Positions 9,979 to 19,300 of a stretch of DNA of 64,000 nucleotides are shown here, one piece after another; the first letter of the stretch is position 1; every line of letters starts with the position of its first letter. The position numbers and the translations under genes were made by a program. The DNA lies in assembly GCF_002394865.1 (NCBI RefSeq), contig NZ_DGUZ01000017.1, positions 310,001-374,000 on the forward strand, written 5' to 3'. The DNA is from Fibrobacter sp. UBA4297 (lineage in GTDB: Bacteria > Fibrobacterota > Fibrobacteria > Fibrobacterales > Fibrobacteraceae). The notes beneath the pieces are model-generated. The model made no database searches. It saw nothing but the letters and a program-made list of their open reading frames with translations, and had not been told where the DNA came from.

Positions 9979-11892
9979 ATGATTCTTGATTCTAAAATCC
10001 CCGGTGGTTCCATCGAAGAAAAGTGGACCAAGCACAAGTTCGAACTCAAGCTCGTGAACCCGGCTAACAAGCGTAAGTTCACAGTGATCGTCGTGGGTAC
10101 TGGCCTTGCAGGTGCATCTGCTGCCGCATCCCTCGGTGAACTTGGTTACAATGTCAAGTCTTTCTGCATCCAGGATAGCCCGCGCCGTGCCCATTCCATT
10201 GCTGCACAGGGCGGTATCAACGCTGCTAAGAACTACAAGAACGATGGCGACTCCGTTTATCGTTTGTTCTACGATACCGTTAAGGGTGGTGACTTCCGCG
10301 CTCGCGAAGCCAACGTGCACCGCTTGGCAGAAAACTCCAACTTGATTATTGACCAGTGCGTCGCTCAGGGCGTTCCGTTCGGTCGTGAATACGGTGGCCT
10401 TTTGGACAACCGCTCTTTCGGTGGTACGCAGGTTTCCCGTACGTTCTACGCACGTGGTCAGACGGGTCAGCAGCTCCTCCTCGGTGCATACCAGGCTCTC
10501 ATGCGCCAGGTTGCCGCCGGTAAGGTGAAGATGTTCCCGCGTCGCGAAATGATGGACCTCGTCGTGATCGACGGCAAGGCTCGCGGTATCATCGTTCGTA
10601 ACCTCATCACTGGCGAACTCGAAAGCCACGTTGCAGACGCTGTCTGCCTTTGCACTGGTGGTTATGGTAACGTCTACTACCTCTCCACGAACGCTCAGGG
10701 CTCCAACGTCACGGCCGCATTCCGTGCTTATAAGCGCGGCGCTCTCTTTGCAAACCCGTGCTACACGCAGATCCACCCGACCTGCATTCCGCGCCATGGC
10801 GACCTTCAGTCCAAGCTCACCTTGATGAGTGAATCCCTCCGTAACGACGGTCGTATTTGGGTTCCGCGCAAGGCTGGCGATACCCGTTCTCCGGACCAGA
10901 TCCCGGAAGAAGAACGTTACTACTACCTCGAAGAAAAGTACCCGAGCTTCGGTAACCTGGTGCCGCGTGACGTGGCATCCCGTAACGCCAAGCAGGTCTG
11001 CGATGCAGGTCTCGGCGTGGGTAACACCAAGCAGGCAGTGTACCTCGACTTCGCCGACGCTATCCAGCGTATGGGCGTTGCAGGTGTCTCTGCCAAGTAC
11101 GGCAACCTCTTCCAGATGTACGAAAAGATCACAGACGAAGACCCGTACAAGGTCCCGATGCGCATCTTCCCGGCTATCCACTACACCATGGGTGGCCTCT
11201 GGGTTGACTATGATTTGATGTCCACCATCCCGGGCTGCTTCGTTCTTGGTGAAGCAAACTTCTCCGACCACGGTGCAAACCGTCTCGGCGCTTCTGCTCT
11301 TATGCAGGGCCTCTCCGACGGTTACTTCGTCATTCCGTTCACCATCGGCGGCTACTTCGCGGGCACCAAGCTCGAAAAGGTCTCTGAATCCGATGCTGCC
11401 TTCGAAGACTGCAAGAAGCAGACCGAAGAACGCATCCACAAGCTCCTCTCCATCAAGGGTCACCGCACTGTTAACGATATCCATCGTGAACTCGGTAACA
11501 TCATGTGGGAATACGTTGGCATGGCTCGTAACGAAGCCGGCCTCAAGACGGCTCTCGAAAAGATTCCGGCACTCCGCCAGGAATTCTGGGAAAACGTCAA
11601 CGTGCTCGGCTCCGAAGGTTCCTTCAACCAGAACCTCGAACGTGCTGGCCGCGTTGCTGACTTCCTCGAATTCGCCGAAGTCCTCACTCTCGACGCTCTC
11701 CATCGTAAAGAATCTTGCGGTGGCCACTTCCGTGAAGAAAGCCAGACTCCGGAAGGCGAAGCAAAGCGCGATGACGAAAACTTCTGCTACGTCGGTGCTT
11801 GGGAATACAAGGGCGACGGTATCACACCGGAACTCTCCAAGGAACCTCTTACCTTTGATAACGTCCACCTTGCTACTAGGAGCTACAAATAA
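9979..11892 (+). CDS. fumarate reductase/succinate dehydrogenase flavoprotein subunit
   Basis: This 637-residue catalytic subunit has an FAD-binding Rossmann motif VGTGLAGASAA near residue 37. Further marks are the flavin-linking region HSIAAQGGINA, the substrate-site stretch IHPTCIPRHGD and the active-site arginine context LVPRDVASR. It interconverts fumarate and succinate at the cytoplasmic face of the membrane. Codon use is strongly biased towards a small codon set, which suggests high expression. The stop overlaps the start of the iron-sulfur subunit (TAATG). The order C-A-B and the fused anchor point to quinol:fumarate reductase, but sequence alone does not fix the physiological direction. 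Confidence 0.95.
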   Translation: MILDSKIPGGSIEEKWTKHKFELKLVNPANKRKFTVIVVGTGLAGASAAASLGELGYNVKSFCIQDSPRRAHSIAAQGGINAAKNYKNDGDSVYRLFYDTVKGGDFRAREANVHRLAENSNLIIDQCVAQGVPFGREYGGLLDNRSFGGTQVSRTFYARGQTGQQLLLGAYQALMRQVAAGKVKMFPRREMMDLVVIDGKARGIIVRNLITGELESHVADAVCLCTGGYGNVYYLSTNAQGSNVTAAFRAYKRGALFANPCYTQIHPTCIPRHGDLQSKLTLMSESLRNDGRIWVPRKAGDTRSPDQIPEEERYYYLEEKYPSFGNLVPRDVASRNAKQVCDAGLGVGNTKQAVYLDFADAIQRMGVAGVSAKYGNLFQMYEKITDEDPYKVPMRIFPAIHYTMGGLWVDYDLMSTIPGCFVLGEANFSDHGANRLGASALMQGLSDGYFVIPFTIGGYFAGTKLEKVSESDAAFEDCKKQTEERIHKLLSIKGHRTVNDIHRELGNIMWEYVGMARNEAGLKTALEKIPALRQEFWENVNVLGSEGSFNQNLERAGRVADFLEFAEVLTLDALHRKESCGGHFREESQTPEGEAKRDDENFCYVGAWEYKGDGITPELSKEPLTFDNVHLATRSYK

Positions 11893-12668
11893 TGAGCGGA
11901 CTGAATTTGACTTTGAAGATTTGGCGTCAGAAGGATGCCAAGACCAAGGGACAGTTCGAAACTGTCAAGATCAACGATGTTTCTCCGGACATGTCCTTCC
12001 TGGAAATGCTCGACATTGTGAACGAAGAACAGATGAAGCAGGGCAAGGAAGGCTTCGCTTTCGACCACGACTGCCGCGAAGGTATTTGTGGCATGTGCTC
12101 TCTTGTCATCAACGGTATGCCGCACGGTCCTGACCATGCAACGACTACCTGCCAGCTTCACATGCGTAAGTTCAAGGATGGCGATACCATCGTGATCGAA
12201 CCGTGGCGCGCCGCCGCATTTCCGGTTATCCGTGACTGCGCTGTGGACCGTACCGCATTCGACCGCATCATCGCCGCTGGCGGCTTTGTTTCCGTCAACA
12301 CCGGTGCCGCTCCTGAAGCATCCACGATTCCGGTTCCGAAGGCTGATGCCGACCGCGCCTTCGACGCTGCCGCTTGCATTGGTTGCGGTGCTTGCGTCGC
12401 TGCATGTAAGAACGCCTCTGCTATGCTCTTCGTCTCCGCTAAGGTTTCTCACCTCAGCTTCTTGCCGCAGGGCAAGGTCGAAGCAAAGAAGCGCGTTTTG
12501 GCCATGGTCGCCCAGATGGACAAGGAAGGCTTCGGCAACTGCACGAACCTTTACGAATGCCAGGCCGCCTGCCCGAAGGGTATCACCGTCGATTACATCG
12601 CCAAGATGAACCGCGAATACCTCGGCGCAACCGTGACCTACGCCGAAAAGGTTTATGGCAAGGATTAA
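11892..12668 (+). CDS. fumarate reductase/succinate dehydrogenase iron-sulfur subunit
   Basis: This 258-residue protein carries the three cluster motifs that relay electrons from the quinone site to FAD. The N-terminal [2Fe-2S] ligands are in CREGICGMC with a distal cysteine in TTTCQ. The C-terminal ferredoxin-like ligands are in CIGCGACVAACK and CTNLYECQAACPKG. The ATG overlaps the flavoprotein stop by one base, so translation is coupled. It is the last gene of the operon, which ends at the strong terminator at 12713-12742. Confidence 0.95.
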   Translation: MSGLNLTLKIWRQKDAKTKGQFETVKINDVSPDMSFLEMLDIVNEEQMKQGKEGFAFDHDCREGICGMCSLVINGMPHGPDHATTTCQLHMRKFKDGDTIVIEPWRAAAFPVIRDCAVDRTAFDRIIAAGGFVSVNTGAAPEASTIPVPKADADRAFDAAACIGCGACVAACKNASAMLFVSAKVSHLSFLPQGKVEAKKRVLAMVAQMDKEGFGNCTNLYECQAACPKGITVDYIAKMNREYLGATVTYAEKVYGKD

Positions 12669-12678
12669 TCCCTGACAT

Positions 12679-12707
12679 GTCATCCCGGACTCCGTTCCGG
12701 GATCACC
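12679..12707. repeat. palindromic GTCAT...ATC intergenic repeat
   Basis: A hairpin with arms CCCGGA and TCCGGG sits between GTCAT and ATCACC. It has the same framing as at least nine other repeats in the window. It lies between the fumarate reductase operon and its terminator. Confidence 0.6.
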
Positions 12708-12712
12708 TTTCA

Positions 12713-12742
12713 AAAAAGGACCGCAGCGATGCGGCCCTTTTT
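12713..12742. terminator. rho-independent terminator (bidirectional)
   Basis: The stem AAAAAGG-A-CCGC pairs with GCGG-C-CCTTTTT around the loop AGCGAT. It is flanked by A and T tracts on both sides, so it can serve both the fumarate reductase operon and the converging toxin gene. A close copy stands at 13737-13767. Confidence 0.75.
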
Positions 12743-12759
12743 GCGTACAAATAAAAGAA

Positions 12760-13173
12760 TTACATATTGTCTAAAATACGCAGCATTTCTGCTGGAGTGA
12801 CGACTTTGGGGTGCTTTGGAAAATGCTTCAGGTTTCCCGTGACAAGAAACGCGTCATCGGTTTTATTCTTTTCCATTGTGACTTCAAAAAATACGACGTC
12901 TTTGGGGTCTGGAAAATTGCCAACAAGCGATTCTACGGTTGTCATGTTTTCACCGATTGTCTTTAAGCGTGAAAGCAAAAATTCGACAGTCTCTTTTGGA
13001 AAATGAAATTTTTCACGGGAGAGCACTTCTTCGTATTCTTGTAAGATAGAATCATTGAAAACGGGAATAATCTCGTGGGTGTAGGTTTGTTGCACGACCT
13101 GCCCTGGAATGGAATCCCATTTTAGCAATGCGGAGACCAGCACGTTCGTGTCAATGACTGCGTAGCATTTCAT
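12760..13173 (-). CDS. PIN-domain toxin of a type II toxin-antitoxin pair
   Basis: This 137-residue protein begins with the PIN-fold strand YAVIDTNVLVSALL, whose Asp8 would bind metal. Acidic residues in the middle and a TGNLKHFP motif near the end follow, as in the COG1569-type PIN family. Such proteins are ribonucleases neutralised by a partner antitoxin. Its ATG overlaps the stop of the upstream RelB/DinJ-like antitoxin gene by four bases, a classical toxin-antitoxin arrangement. The pairing of a RelB-type antitoxin with a PIN toxin is a mixed combination, but one that occurs. Confidence 0.8.
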   Translation of the reverse strand: MKCYAVIDTNVLVSALLKWDSIPGQVVQQTYTHEIIPVFNDSILQEYEEVLSREKFHFPKETVEFLLSRLKTIGENMTTVESLVGNFPDPKDVVFFEVTMEKNKTDDAFLVTGNLKHFPKHPKVVTPAEMLRILDNM

Positions 13174-13457
13174 TTGCCGGCTCGGACCTGTGCGATTTCG
13201 TCGTTGATTTCATCAAGAGACATATCTGCAACTCCTGCATCGGCGGCAGACTGCGAAGCCTGTTTCATGGCTTCGAGAACATCGGCGGGAGCGGCTGGAC
13301 GGAGCTTCATACTGAAGGGTATGCCGTTTTCCAGAATGGTTCTGGCAAGGAACATGCGGACGGCTGTCGGCAAGTCGATGCCGAGCTTTTCGTATATGCT
13401 TCCTGCTGCAGAACGGGTCTTTTCGTCCACCCTGACTTGCAATAGCGTACTTGACAT
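13170..13457 (-). CDS. RelB/DinJ-family antitoxin
   Basis: This 95-residue protein has an N-terminal ribbon-helix-helix of the RelB/DinJ kind (LLQVRVDEKTRSAAGSIYEKLGIDLPT) with the conserved AVRMFL and GIPF elements. The acidic C-terminal half would wrap the toxin. Antitoxins of this class also bind their own promoter, which should lie in 13458-13540. That stretch is AT-rich (TTGTATTAATATACAATA) and contains a short palindrome. It is the upstream gene of the pair and overlaps the toxin start. Confidence 0.8.
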   Translation of the reverse strand: MSSTLLQVRVDEKTRSAAGSIYEKLGIDLPTAVRMFLARTILENGIPFSMKLRPAAPADVLEAMKQASQSAADAGVADMSLDEINDEIAQVRAGK

Positions 13458-13620
13458 GATGGCTCCTTTGCTTTGCAGAAATCTACAAGTGCGTTTGAAG
13501 TTGATTGTAATACTCTTGTATTAATATACAATATTCTGGATGAAAAAACAAGTCAATCTTGCACTTGTGCACAAGATTTTCAAGGTTGTCTAACTAAAGT
13601 TTGCGTTATTTGTGTGGTTG

Positions 13621-13661
13621 TGTGAAACAAAATGTTGTGTTTTTAGATAAAATGTTTCACA
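13621..13661. promoter_or_regulatory. 9-bp inverted repeat, possible operator
   Basis: TGTGAAACA (13621-13629) and TGTTTCACA (13653-13661) are perfect inverted copies 23 bases apart. Just after the second arm an AAAGGAG site precedes an ATG (13675) that opens only 12 codons (MASCSLCHPGGA) before a stop inside a palindromic repeat. This may be a regulatory site for a gene now broken by that repeat. Function is inference. Confidence 0.35.
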
Positions 13662-13693
13662 TAAAAGGAGCAAGATGGCGTCTTGTTCCCTAT

Positions 13694-13727
13694 GTCATCC
13701 TGGAGGGGCGTAGCCCCGATAGGATCT
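13694..13727. repeat. palindromic GTCAT...ATC intergenic repeat
   Basis: The element reads GTCATCCTGGAG, arms GGGGC and GCCCC around GTA, then GATAGGATC. Related copies are at 48048-48079 and 57060-57092. Here it interrupts a short open frame with a good ribosome site. Confidence 0.6.
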
Positions 13728-13736
13728 CAAAGCATT

Positions 13737-13767
13737 AAAAGGGACCGCAGCGATGCGTCCCTTTTTG
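13737..13767. terminator. orphan rho-independent terminator
   Basis: A stem AAAAGGGAC-CGC and GCG-TCCCTTTTT surrounds the loop AGCGAT. It is a near copy of the terminator at 12713-12742, including the trailing GCGTA. No intact rightward gene precedes it, so it may end a short RNA or be left over from a lost gene. Confidence 0.6.
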
Positions 13768-14375
13768 CGTATGGTGGGGAGGGACAAAACCTGATTCGTG
13801 GTTCGGTTCTATTTTAGTTAATGTTACTTTTAGGGGTATTTTTGCGTTTTCCCAATCCGCCTGTGGTGGAAAAAGACTATATTATTCATCGAAAATAGAG
13901 AGTTTCTCTTATTCTCAGCATGAAATCTCGACAATTTCAACCCAAGAGAATAAGACGGACGCTCACGTCTGTCGGCATGCAAGTGCCGGCAACGGTTCGC
14001 TATGCAGGCCGCCCTTGTGCGGTCCGTTTGTGCGTATCGGCCTTTATGGGGCGTGGGTTGTTTGACCTTATTTGGGTAGGCTGTCGAGAGCCTCATGCTG
14101 TAAGGACATTCAACTCCACGCCTTTTTTGTGCGGTAAAATGCCAGAATAAGAGAAATTCCCATGAGTCAGCTCTTGTTCTTGGCATGGAATCTCGACAAT
14201 TTCAACTCAAAAGAATAAGAGGGTACTCAGAAATCCGGACGCATACGCGCCCTGTTTTGGCGTGGGCGTATTGTATGCCTAGGGCGTCGTGTATTCTCTT
14301 TTTGTGAAATCGCCGTAATCCAGTCCCCGAACGGGAGCGAAACAGAACGTTGCGCTTGAAGTTCGGGAGAATGGA
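13768..14375. other. gap before restriction-modification operon with duplicated motif
   Basis: No confident gene is seen here. Two segments near 13920 and 14185 share the sequence TCTCGACAATTTCAAC and about 40 bases of close similarity around it. Each opens a small rightward frame, 76 codons from 13920 and 40 codons from 14185, with matching N-termini (MKSRQFQPKRIR and MESRQFQLKRIR). Neither has a clear ribosome site. Several short stems (for example around GCCGCCCTTGTGCGGTC) suggest a structured RNA as an alternative. Confidence 0.4.
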
Positions 14376-15317
14376 ATGAAAAACATTGCGGCTGACACGC
14401 CTGTCCGGCAAATCTTTGACGTGTATCGAGGAGCCGTTCTCCCCATATTGCTAAAGGACAAGACCACGGGCAAGAATATCCTGTGGGCCACGGACGAATA
14501 CGACGCCATTTCCCCGAAAAGCGAAATAGAATTCAAGGACATTACCGGCGGGAGCCTGATGCTTGTGCGTCCGCGAATCGCCAAGACCCTTGATGCACAA
14601 AGGGACCGCACCAAGAAGCGAGCCGAAGTCTTTACGCCATCGTGGATTTGCAACCAAATGAACAACGCCCTGGACGATGATTACTTGGGCTATACGGGAG
14701 CTTTCAATACCGAAGGTGATAGGGCTTGGACCAGAAACCGTAAAAAAATCCAGTTTACCGACGGAAAAACCTGGCAAGAATACGTTGACCAGACAAGGCT
14801 TGAAATCACCTGCGGCGAAGCGCCCTTCGTGACGAGCCGCTACAACCCTACAGATGGAAATTTTATCGAGGTCAAGGATCGCATTGGTTTCTTGGACCGT
14901 AAACTCCGCGTGGTCGAAGAGAATGCGGATGGTGACGAATACAAGAAATGGTCCATGCGTTCTTTGGAAAGTTGTTATGGGTACGAGTTCCAGGGGGACA
15001 ACCTCTTGATTGCCCGCATCAACGTGTTCTTGTCTTGGACGGAACATTGGGAAAAGAAATTAGGCGAAAAACCGGACAGAACGACGGCGCGGAGTGCCGC
15101 TAACGTTATTGCGTGGAACTTTTGGCAGATGGATGGCCTTACGGGCAGGACTCCGCAAATCAAGGAAAAGAATTGCGGACAAATGACGCTTCCCGGATTC
15201 GAAGTGGAAAACGAAACCGGCGACTCCGATGCCACCGAGGAATGCCTGATTTTTGACTGGCGAAGACGCTTCAGCCGGACCTACAACTCTTTAAAATCAA
15301 AGGAGAATGGAAAATGA
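14376..15317 (+). CDS. restriction-modification methyltransferase subunit, AdoMet-binding half
   Basis: This 313-residue protein carries the front half of an N6-adenine methyltransferase. Its parts are an FTP element at residues 86-88 (AEVFTPSWICNQMN), a motif-I equivalent LEITCGEAPF around 142-151, and GYEFQGDNLLIAR around 202-214 in the place of motifs II-III. It has no NPPY motif; that lies near the start of the next protein. The stop overlaps the next start (ATGA). The family is usually annotated as restriction endonuclease subunit M. The ribosome site GGGAG precedes the ATG by six bases. That it must pair with the next gene product to methylate DNA is inference from the divided motifs. 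Confidence 0.7.
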   Translation: MKNIAADTPVRQIFDVYRGAVLPILLKDKTTGKNILWATDEYDAISPKSEIEFKDITGGSLMLVRPRIAKTLDAQRDRTKKRAEVFTPSWICNQMNNALDDDYLGYTGAFNTEGDRAWTRNRKKIQFTDGKTWQEYVDQTRLEITCGEAPFVTSRYNPTDGNFIEVKDRIGFLDRKLRVVEENADGDEYKKWSMRSLESCYGYEFQGDNLLIARINVFLSWTEHWEKKLGEKPDRTTARSAANVIAWNFWQMDGLTGRTPQIKEKNCGQMTLPGFEVENETGDSDATEECLIFDWRRRFSRTYNSLKSKENGK

Positions 15318-16363
15318 AAAAATTCTTTGCCGTAATCGGAAACCCGCCGTATCAAGATGAATCGTTAGGGGGTAACGATAGATATGCTCCTCAAATTTAT
15401 AATACTTTTATAGATGAATCGTATCAAGTTGCTGATATGACTGTATTGGTTCATCCTGGTCGTTTTTTATTTAATGCAGGAAGTACTCCAAAAGCCTGGA
15501 ATAAAAAAATGTTGAATGATGAACATTTCTGTATCCTGGATTATAAAAATGACGCAAGAGAAGTGTTTCCAAATACTTCAATAACAGGTGGTGTAGCGAT
15601 ATCTTATCATTCTCACAAAAAAACTTTTACACCGATAGAGGTTTTTTCTCCTTTTCAAGAAGTTAATTCGATTCGGAATAAAGTTGTCAAAAGTGAGGAT
15701 TTCAAATCGCTGTCGAATATTGTAGTTTCTGCTTATTCCTACCATTTTTCAGATAAACTCTATGAGCAATATCCTGAATTAAAGGGAACTCTTAGTGATG
15801 GACATGATTATGATTTGAAATCAAATGTTTTTGATTTATTGTCAGATGTATTTTATGATAAAGCTGTTGAAAGTGATATGCTTGCTATCTATGGTAGGCA
15901 GAATAATGATAGGTGTTTTAAATTTATAAAAAAAGAGTATATAGTTGCTCCAAGTAATGTTGATAAATATAAGATTTTTGTTGCTGGTGCTGACGGTGCT
16001 GCAGGAACAATCGGAAAACCTATACCTGCGCGAATATGTGGTAATCCTGTTATTGGAGAACCAAACGTTGGGGCAACAGAATCGTTTTTAAGTGTTGGCT
16101 CTTTTAAATCACGTAAGGAGGCATCAAATGCATTAAATTATTTGAAAACGAAGTTTGCAAGATTCCAACTAGGAATACTAAAAGCAACTCAAGCTATAAC
16201 TCCTGAAAAGTGGAAATACGTTCCCCTCCAAGATTTCTCCTCTAAATCTGACATTGATTGGACCAAGTCCGTCCATGAAATAGACTTGCAACTCTACAAG
16301 AAATACGGTCTCTCCAAAGATGAAAAGGATTTCATCGAAACTCACGTCAAGGAGATGGTCTAA
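15314..16363 (+). CDS. Eco57I-like methyltransferase subunit with NPPY motif and target-recognition region
   Basis: This 349-residue protein starts with the catalytic motif IGNPPYQDE (NPPY at residues 10-13) of adenine methyltransferases. It lacks the AdoMet motif, which is in the preceding overlapping gene. The middle (about residues 20-290) is probably a target-recognition domain. Its DNA from about 15355 to 16195 is visibly more AT-rich, with many TTT, ATA and AAT codons, while both ends match the GC-richer neighbours. That suggests the specificity part was exchanged by recombination. The stop overlaps the next start (TAATG). Confidence 0.7.
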   Translation: MKKFFAVIGNPPYQDESLGGNDRYAPQIYNTFIDESYQVADMTVLVHPGRFLFNAGSTPKAWNKKMLNDEHFCILDYKNDAREVFPNTSITGGVAISYHSHKKTFTPIEVFSPFQEVNSIRNKVVKSEDFKSLSNIVVSAYSYHFSDKLYEQYPELKGTLSDGHDYDLKSNVFDLLSDVFYDKAVESDMLAIYGRQNNDRCFKFIKKEYIVAPSNVDKYKIFVAGADGAAGTIGKPIPARICGNPVIGEPNVGATESFLSVGSFKSRKEASNALNYLKTKFARFQLGILKATQAITPEKWKYVPLQDFSSKSDIDWTKSVHEIDLQLYKKYGLSKDEKDFIETHVKEMV

Positions 16364-19300
16364 TGTCAAACGTTACCCAAATCAAGACGATGCGGCCGGT
16401 TAACCGTGCCATATACGCATACACCACTCCAAATGACCGCACCCATGACGGGTGGATAAAAATCGGTGATACCGAAGTCAATTTTGGTGAGAACTTGAAA
16501 GACGCTGTTAAGGAACGCGTCCATCAGCAAACCCATACCTCCGACACCGAAGCCCCCATTGCGTGGAGCGGAAGGGCTGTTTTCGAAGATGACTTGACGC
16601 CTTTCCGTGATTACGATTTCCATAAATACTTGACAAACAAGGTGGATATCGAAAGGAAACCGAAAACGGAGTGGTTCAAGACTGACGCAAAGACTTCTAA
16701 GAATCATTTCAATGATTTTAAGGAAAATCACGGAATCCTTACCGAAATGGAAGGCGTCGAAATCTACGAACTCCGTGATGAACAGGAAGAAGCCGCTAGA
16801 AAGACCGCCGATTATTTCGATAACCACAAGCTGGTGAAAATCCTGAAAAAGGACAAGGCTCCCGAATTCCTGTGGAATGCAAAGCCCCGCTTCGGAAAGA
16901 CGCTCACCGCATACGACTTTTGTAAGCGTGTTGGTGCAAAGAATGTGCTTATCTTGACAAACCGCCCGGCCATTGCCGATAGCTGGTACAATGATTACGC
17001 CCGTTTTGTCGGAACGGATGGCGGCTACTATTTTGTAAGCCAGGTGGATGTTTTCAAAAAGAATCCGCAAAAATACAAGCATGTTTTAACAAGGGATGAG
17101 TTTACTCGTGCTGTAAGCAAGAACAGGCTCGGCTGCATAGAGTTTATTTCTCTGCAAGACCTTAAGGGCGCAAAGGCTTTTGGTGGCGATTACGAGAAAC
17201 TCCGTGAAGTTTCTGAACTTGATTGGGATGTGCTGATTCTTGACGAGGCGCACGAGGGCGTAGAAACCGACAAGACGGATGTTGCCCTGGAACGCATCAA
17301 ACGCCGTTTTACGCTGAACCTTTCGGGCACCCCGTTCAAGATGCTTGCTTCCGACAAGTTCCCCGAAGAAGCGATATTCAACTGGACATACGCTGACGAA
17401 CAGGAGCGTAAAAAGGAATTTGCCGAAAAGGGTGTAGAGAATCCTTACGAAGACTTGCCGAAGCTCAATCTGTTCACTTACCAGATGTCCGATATGATGG
17501 GAGCGAAGGCCGATGCCGGAACTCTCATTGATGACGAAGAAACGCAATATTACTTTGACTTGAACGAATTCTTCAAGACGAATGCTTCAGGATATTTTGA
17601 ACATTTGGACGATGTGAAAAAGTTCTTGGACGCTCTCACGGAGCAGAAAAAGTATCCGTTCTCTACGGAAGAACTCAGGAATCAACTCAAGCATACGTTC
17701 TGGTTGTTGAATCGCGTAGATTCTGCCATTGCCTTGAAAAAGCTTTTGACACAGCACCCTGTATTCAAGGAATATACGGTTGTCCTTGCTGTAGGTAATG
17801 GCGACGAGGAACTGGAAAACCAGAAGGCGATTACCGCTGTCCGCGAAGCTATCAAGAACAATGAAAAAACTATTACCCTTTCGGTGGGGCAGCTTACGAC
17901 GGGCGTCACCATTCCCGAATGGACTGCTGTTCTGATGCTTTGCTCCATGCGCTCTCCGGCGCTGTATATGCAGGCCGCATTCCGTGCTCAAAATCCGTGC
18001 CTTTTCTTGGATAAGGATGGCAAAACATATCGCAAAGATAATGCGTATGTGTTCGATTTTGATCCGGCACGCACGCTGACTATCGTGGAAACCATTGCCA
18101 ACGACCAGTACAAGGATACTGCCGGTGGTGCAGGCGATAGCGAAAAGCGCAAGAAGCATGTTCTGGAACTCTTGAACTTCTTCCCTGTGGTAGGCGAAGA
18201 CGACAATGGCGAAATGATAGAGCTGGATGCCGAAAAGGTGTTGTCCATCCCGAGGCATATCCACGCCAAGGAAGTCGTGAATCACGGATTCATGAGTAAT
18301 TTCCTTTTCCAGAACATTAGCGGCATATTCGCAGCACCTTCGATTGTAAACGACATCCTCAAAAAGGTGAATCCTGTCACCAAGGCAGAAGCGGACAAGA
18401 ATATTGTTACCCCGGAACAGGCGAATGAACTTCCTCTTGATGGGAATGGAAATGTCGATGTTCCCTCGGAACAGGTGGTCGGGACCGCCGCCGATAAGTT
18501 CGGTGACCCGGTATTCGCAAGACAATCGAATGATTTTGAAAAAGACGTGAATAGGCTATTGCGAGACCACAAGCCTTCGGAAATAGAAAATGTCATTAAG
18601 GAATTGATCGCTGTTTACGACGCCTCTGTAAAGGATGTGGCCGAAGAAGCCAAGGTCAAGTTTGGCCAAGACATGACAAAGTCCCAGTCCAAGGAATTTG
18701 AACGCAAACTGCAAAATTACGGACAAAAGAAAATCAGTTCTGCCGCCGCCGATTTCAAGATAGAAGCCGGTACAGCGGAACATAAGCGCGACGAAGCCTT
18801 GAAAAATTGCAATTCCAAGGCTGAAGAAAAACAAATTAATTCCGAATTCAAAAAAGAAATGGAAACGGCCAAGAAAAAATTCCAGGAGACTGTTTCTGAT
18901 ACATCGGACATTTGGAAAAAGGCGACAGAGGAAACCGTCAAGGCTGTAGAAGAAAGTAAGATTGAAAAGAAGAAAAACGATATTGAAGAAAAGGTTCGCG
19001 ACCACCTGCGTGGATTTGCCCGCACGATTCCCTCTTTCTTGATGGCCTACGGAAAATACTACGGTGACGATTCAAAGAAAAATATGACTCTTGAAACGTT
19101 TGAACGGGATATTCCTGGGAATGTATTTCTTGAGGTGACTAGTATCTCCATTGATGAATTCAAGTTCCTTCGCGATGGGGGTGATTACACCGACGAAAAT
19201 GACGGAAAGAAAAAGCACTATGACGGTCATCTCTTTGATTCGGTCGTATTCAACGACTCCGTGAAGGAATTTATGCGCAAACGCTCGGAACTGGCGGACT

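Noticed and set aside
9976..11868. Long leftward open frame opposite the fumarate reductase flavoprotein gene
   Set aside because: It mirrors a highly expressed gene with strong codon bias, which empties the opposite strand of stops. Its product looks like no protein family.
13830..14186. Leftward 118-codon frame in the gap before the restriction operon
   Set aside because: Its composition is not coding-like, there is no ribosome site, and it runs across the duplicated motif.
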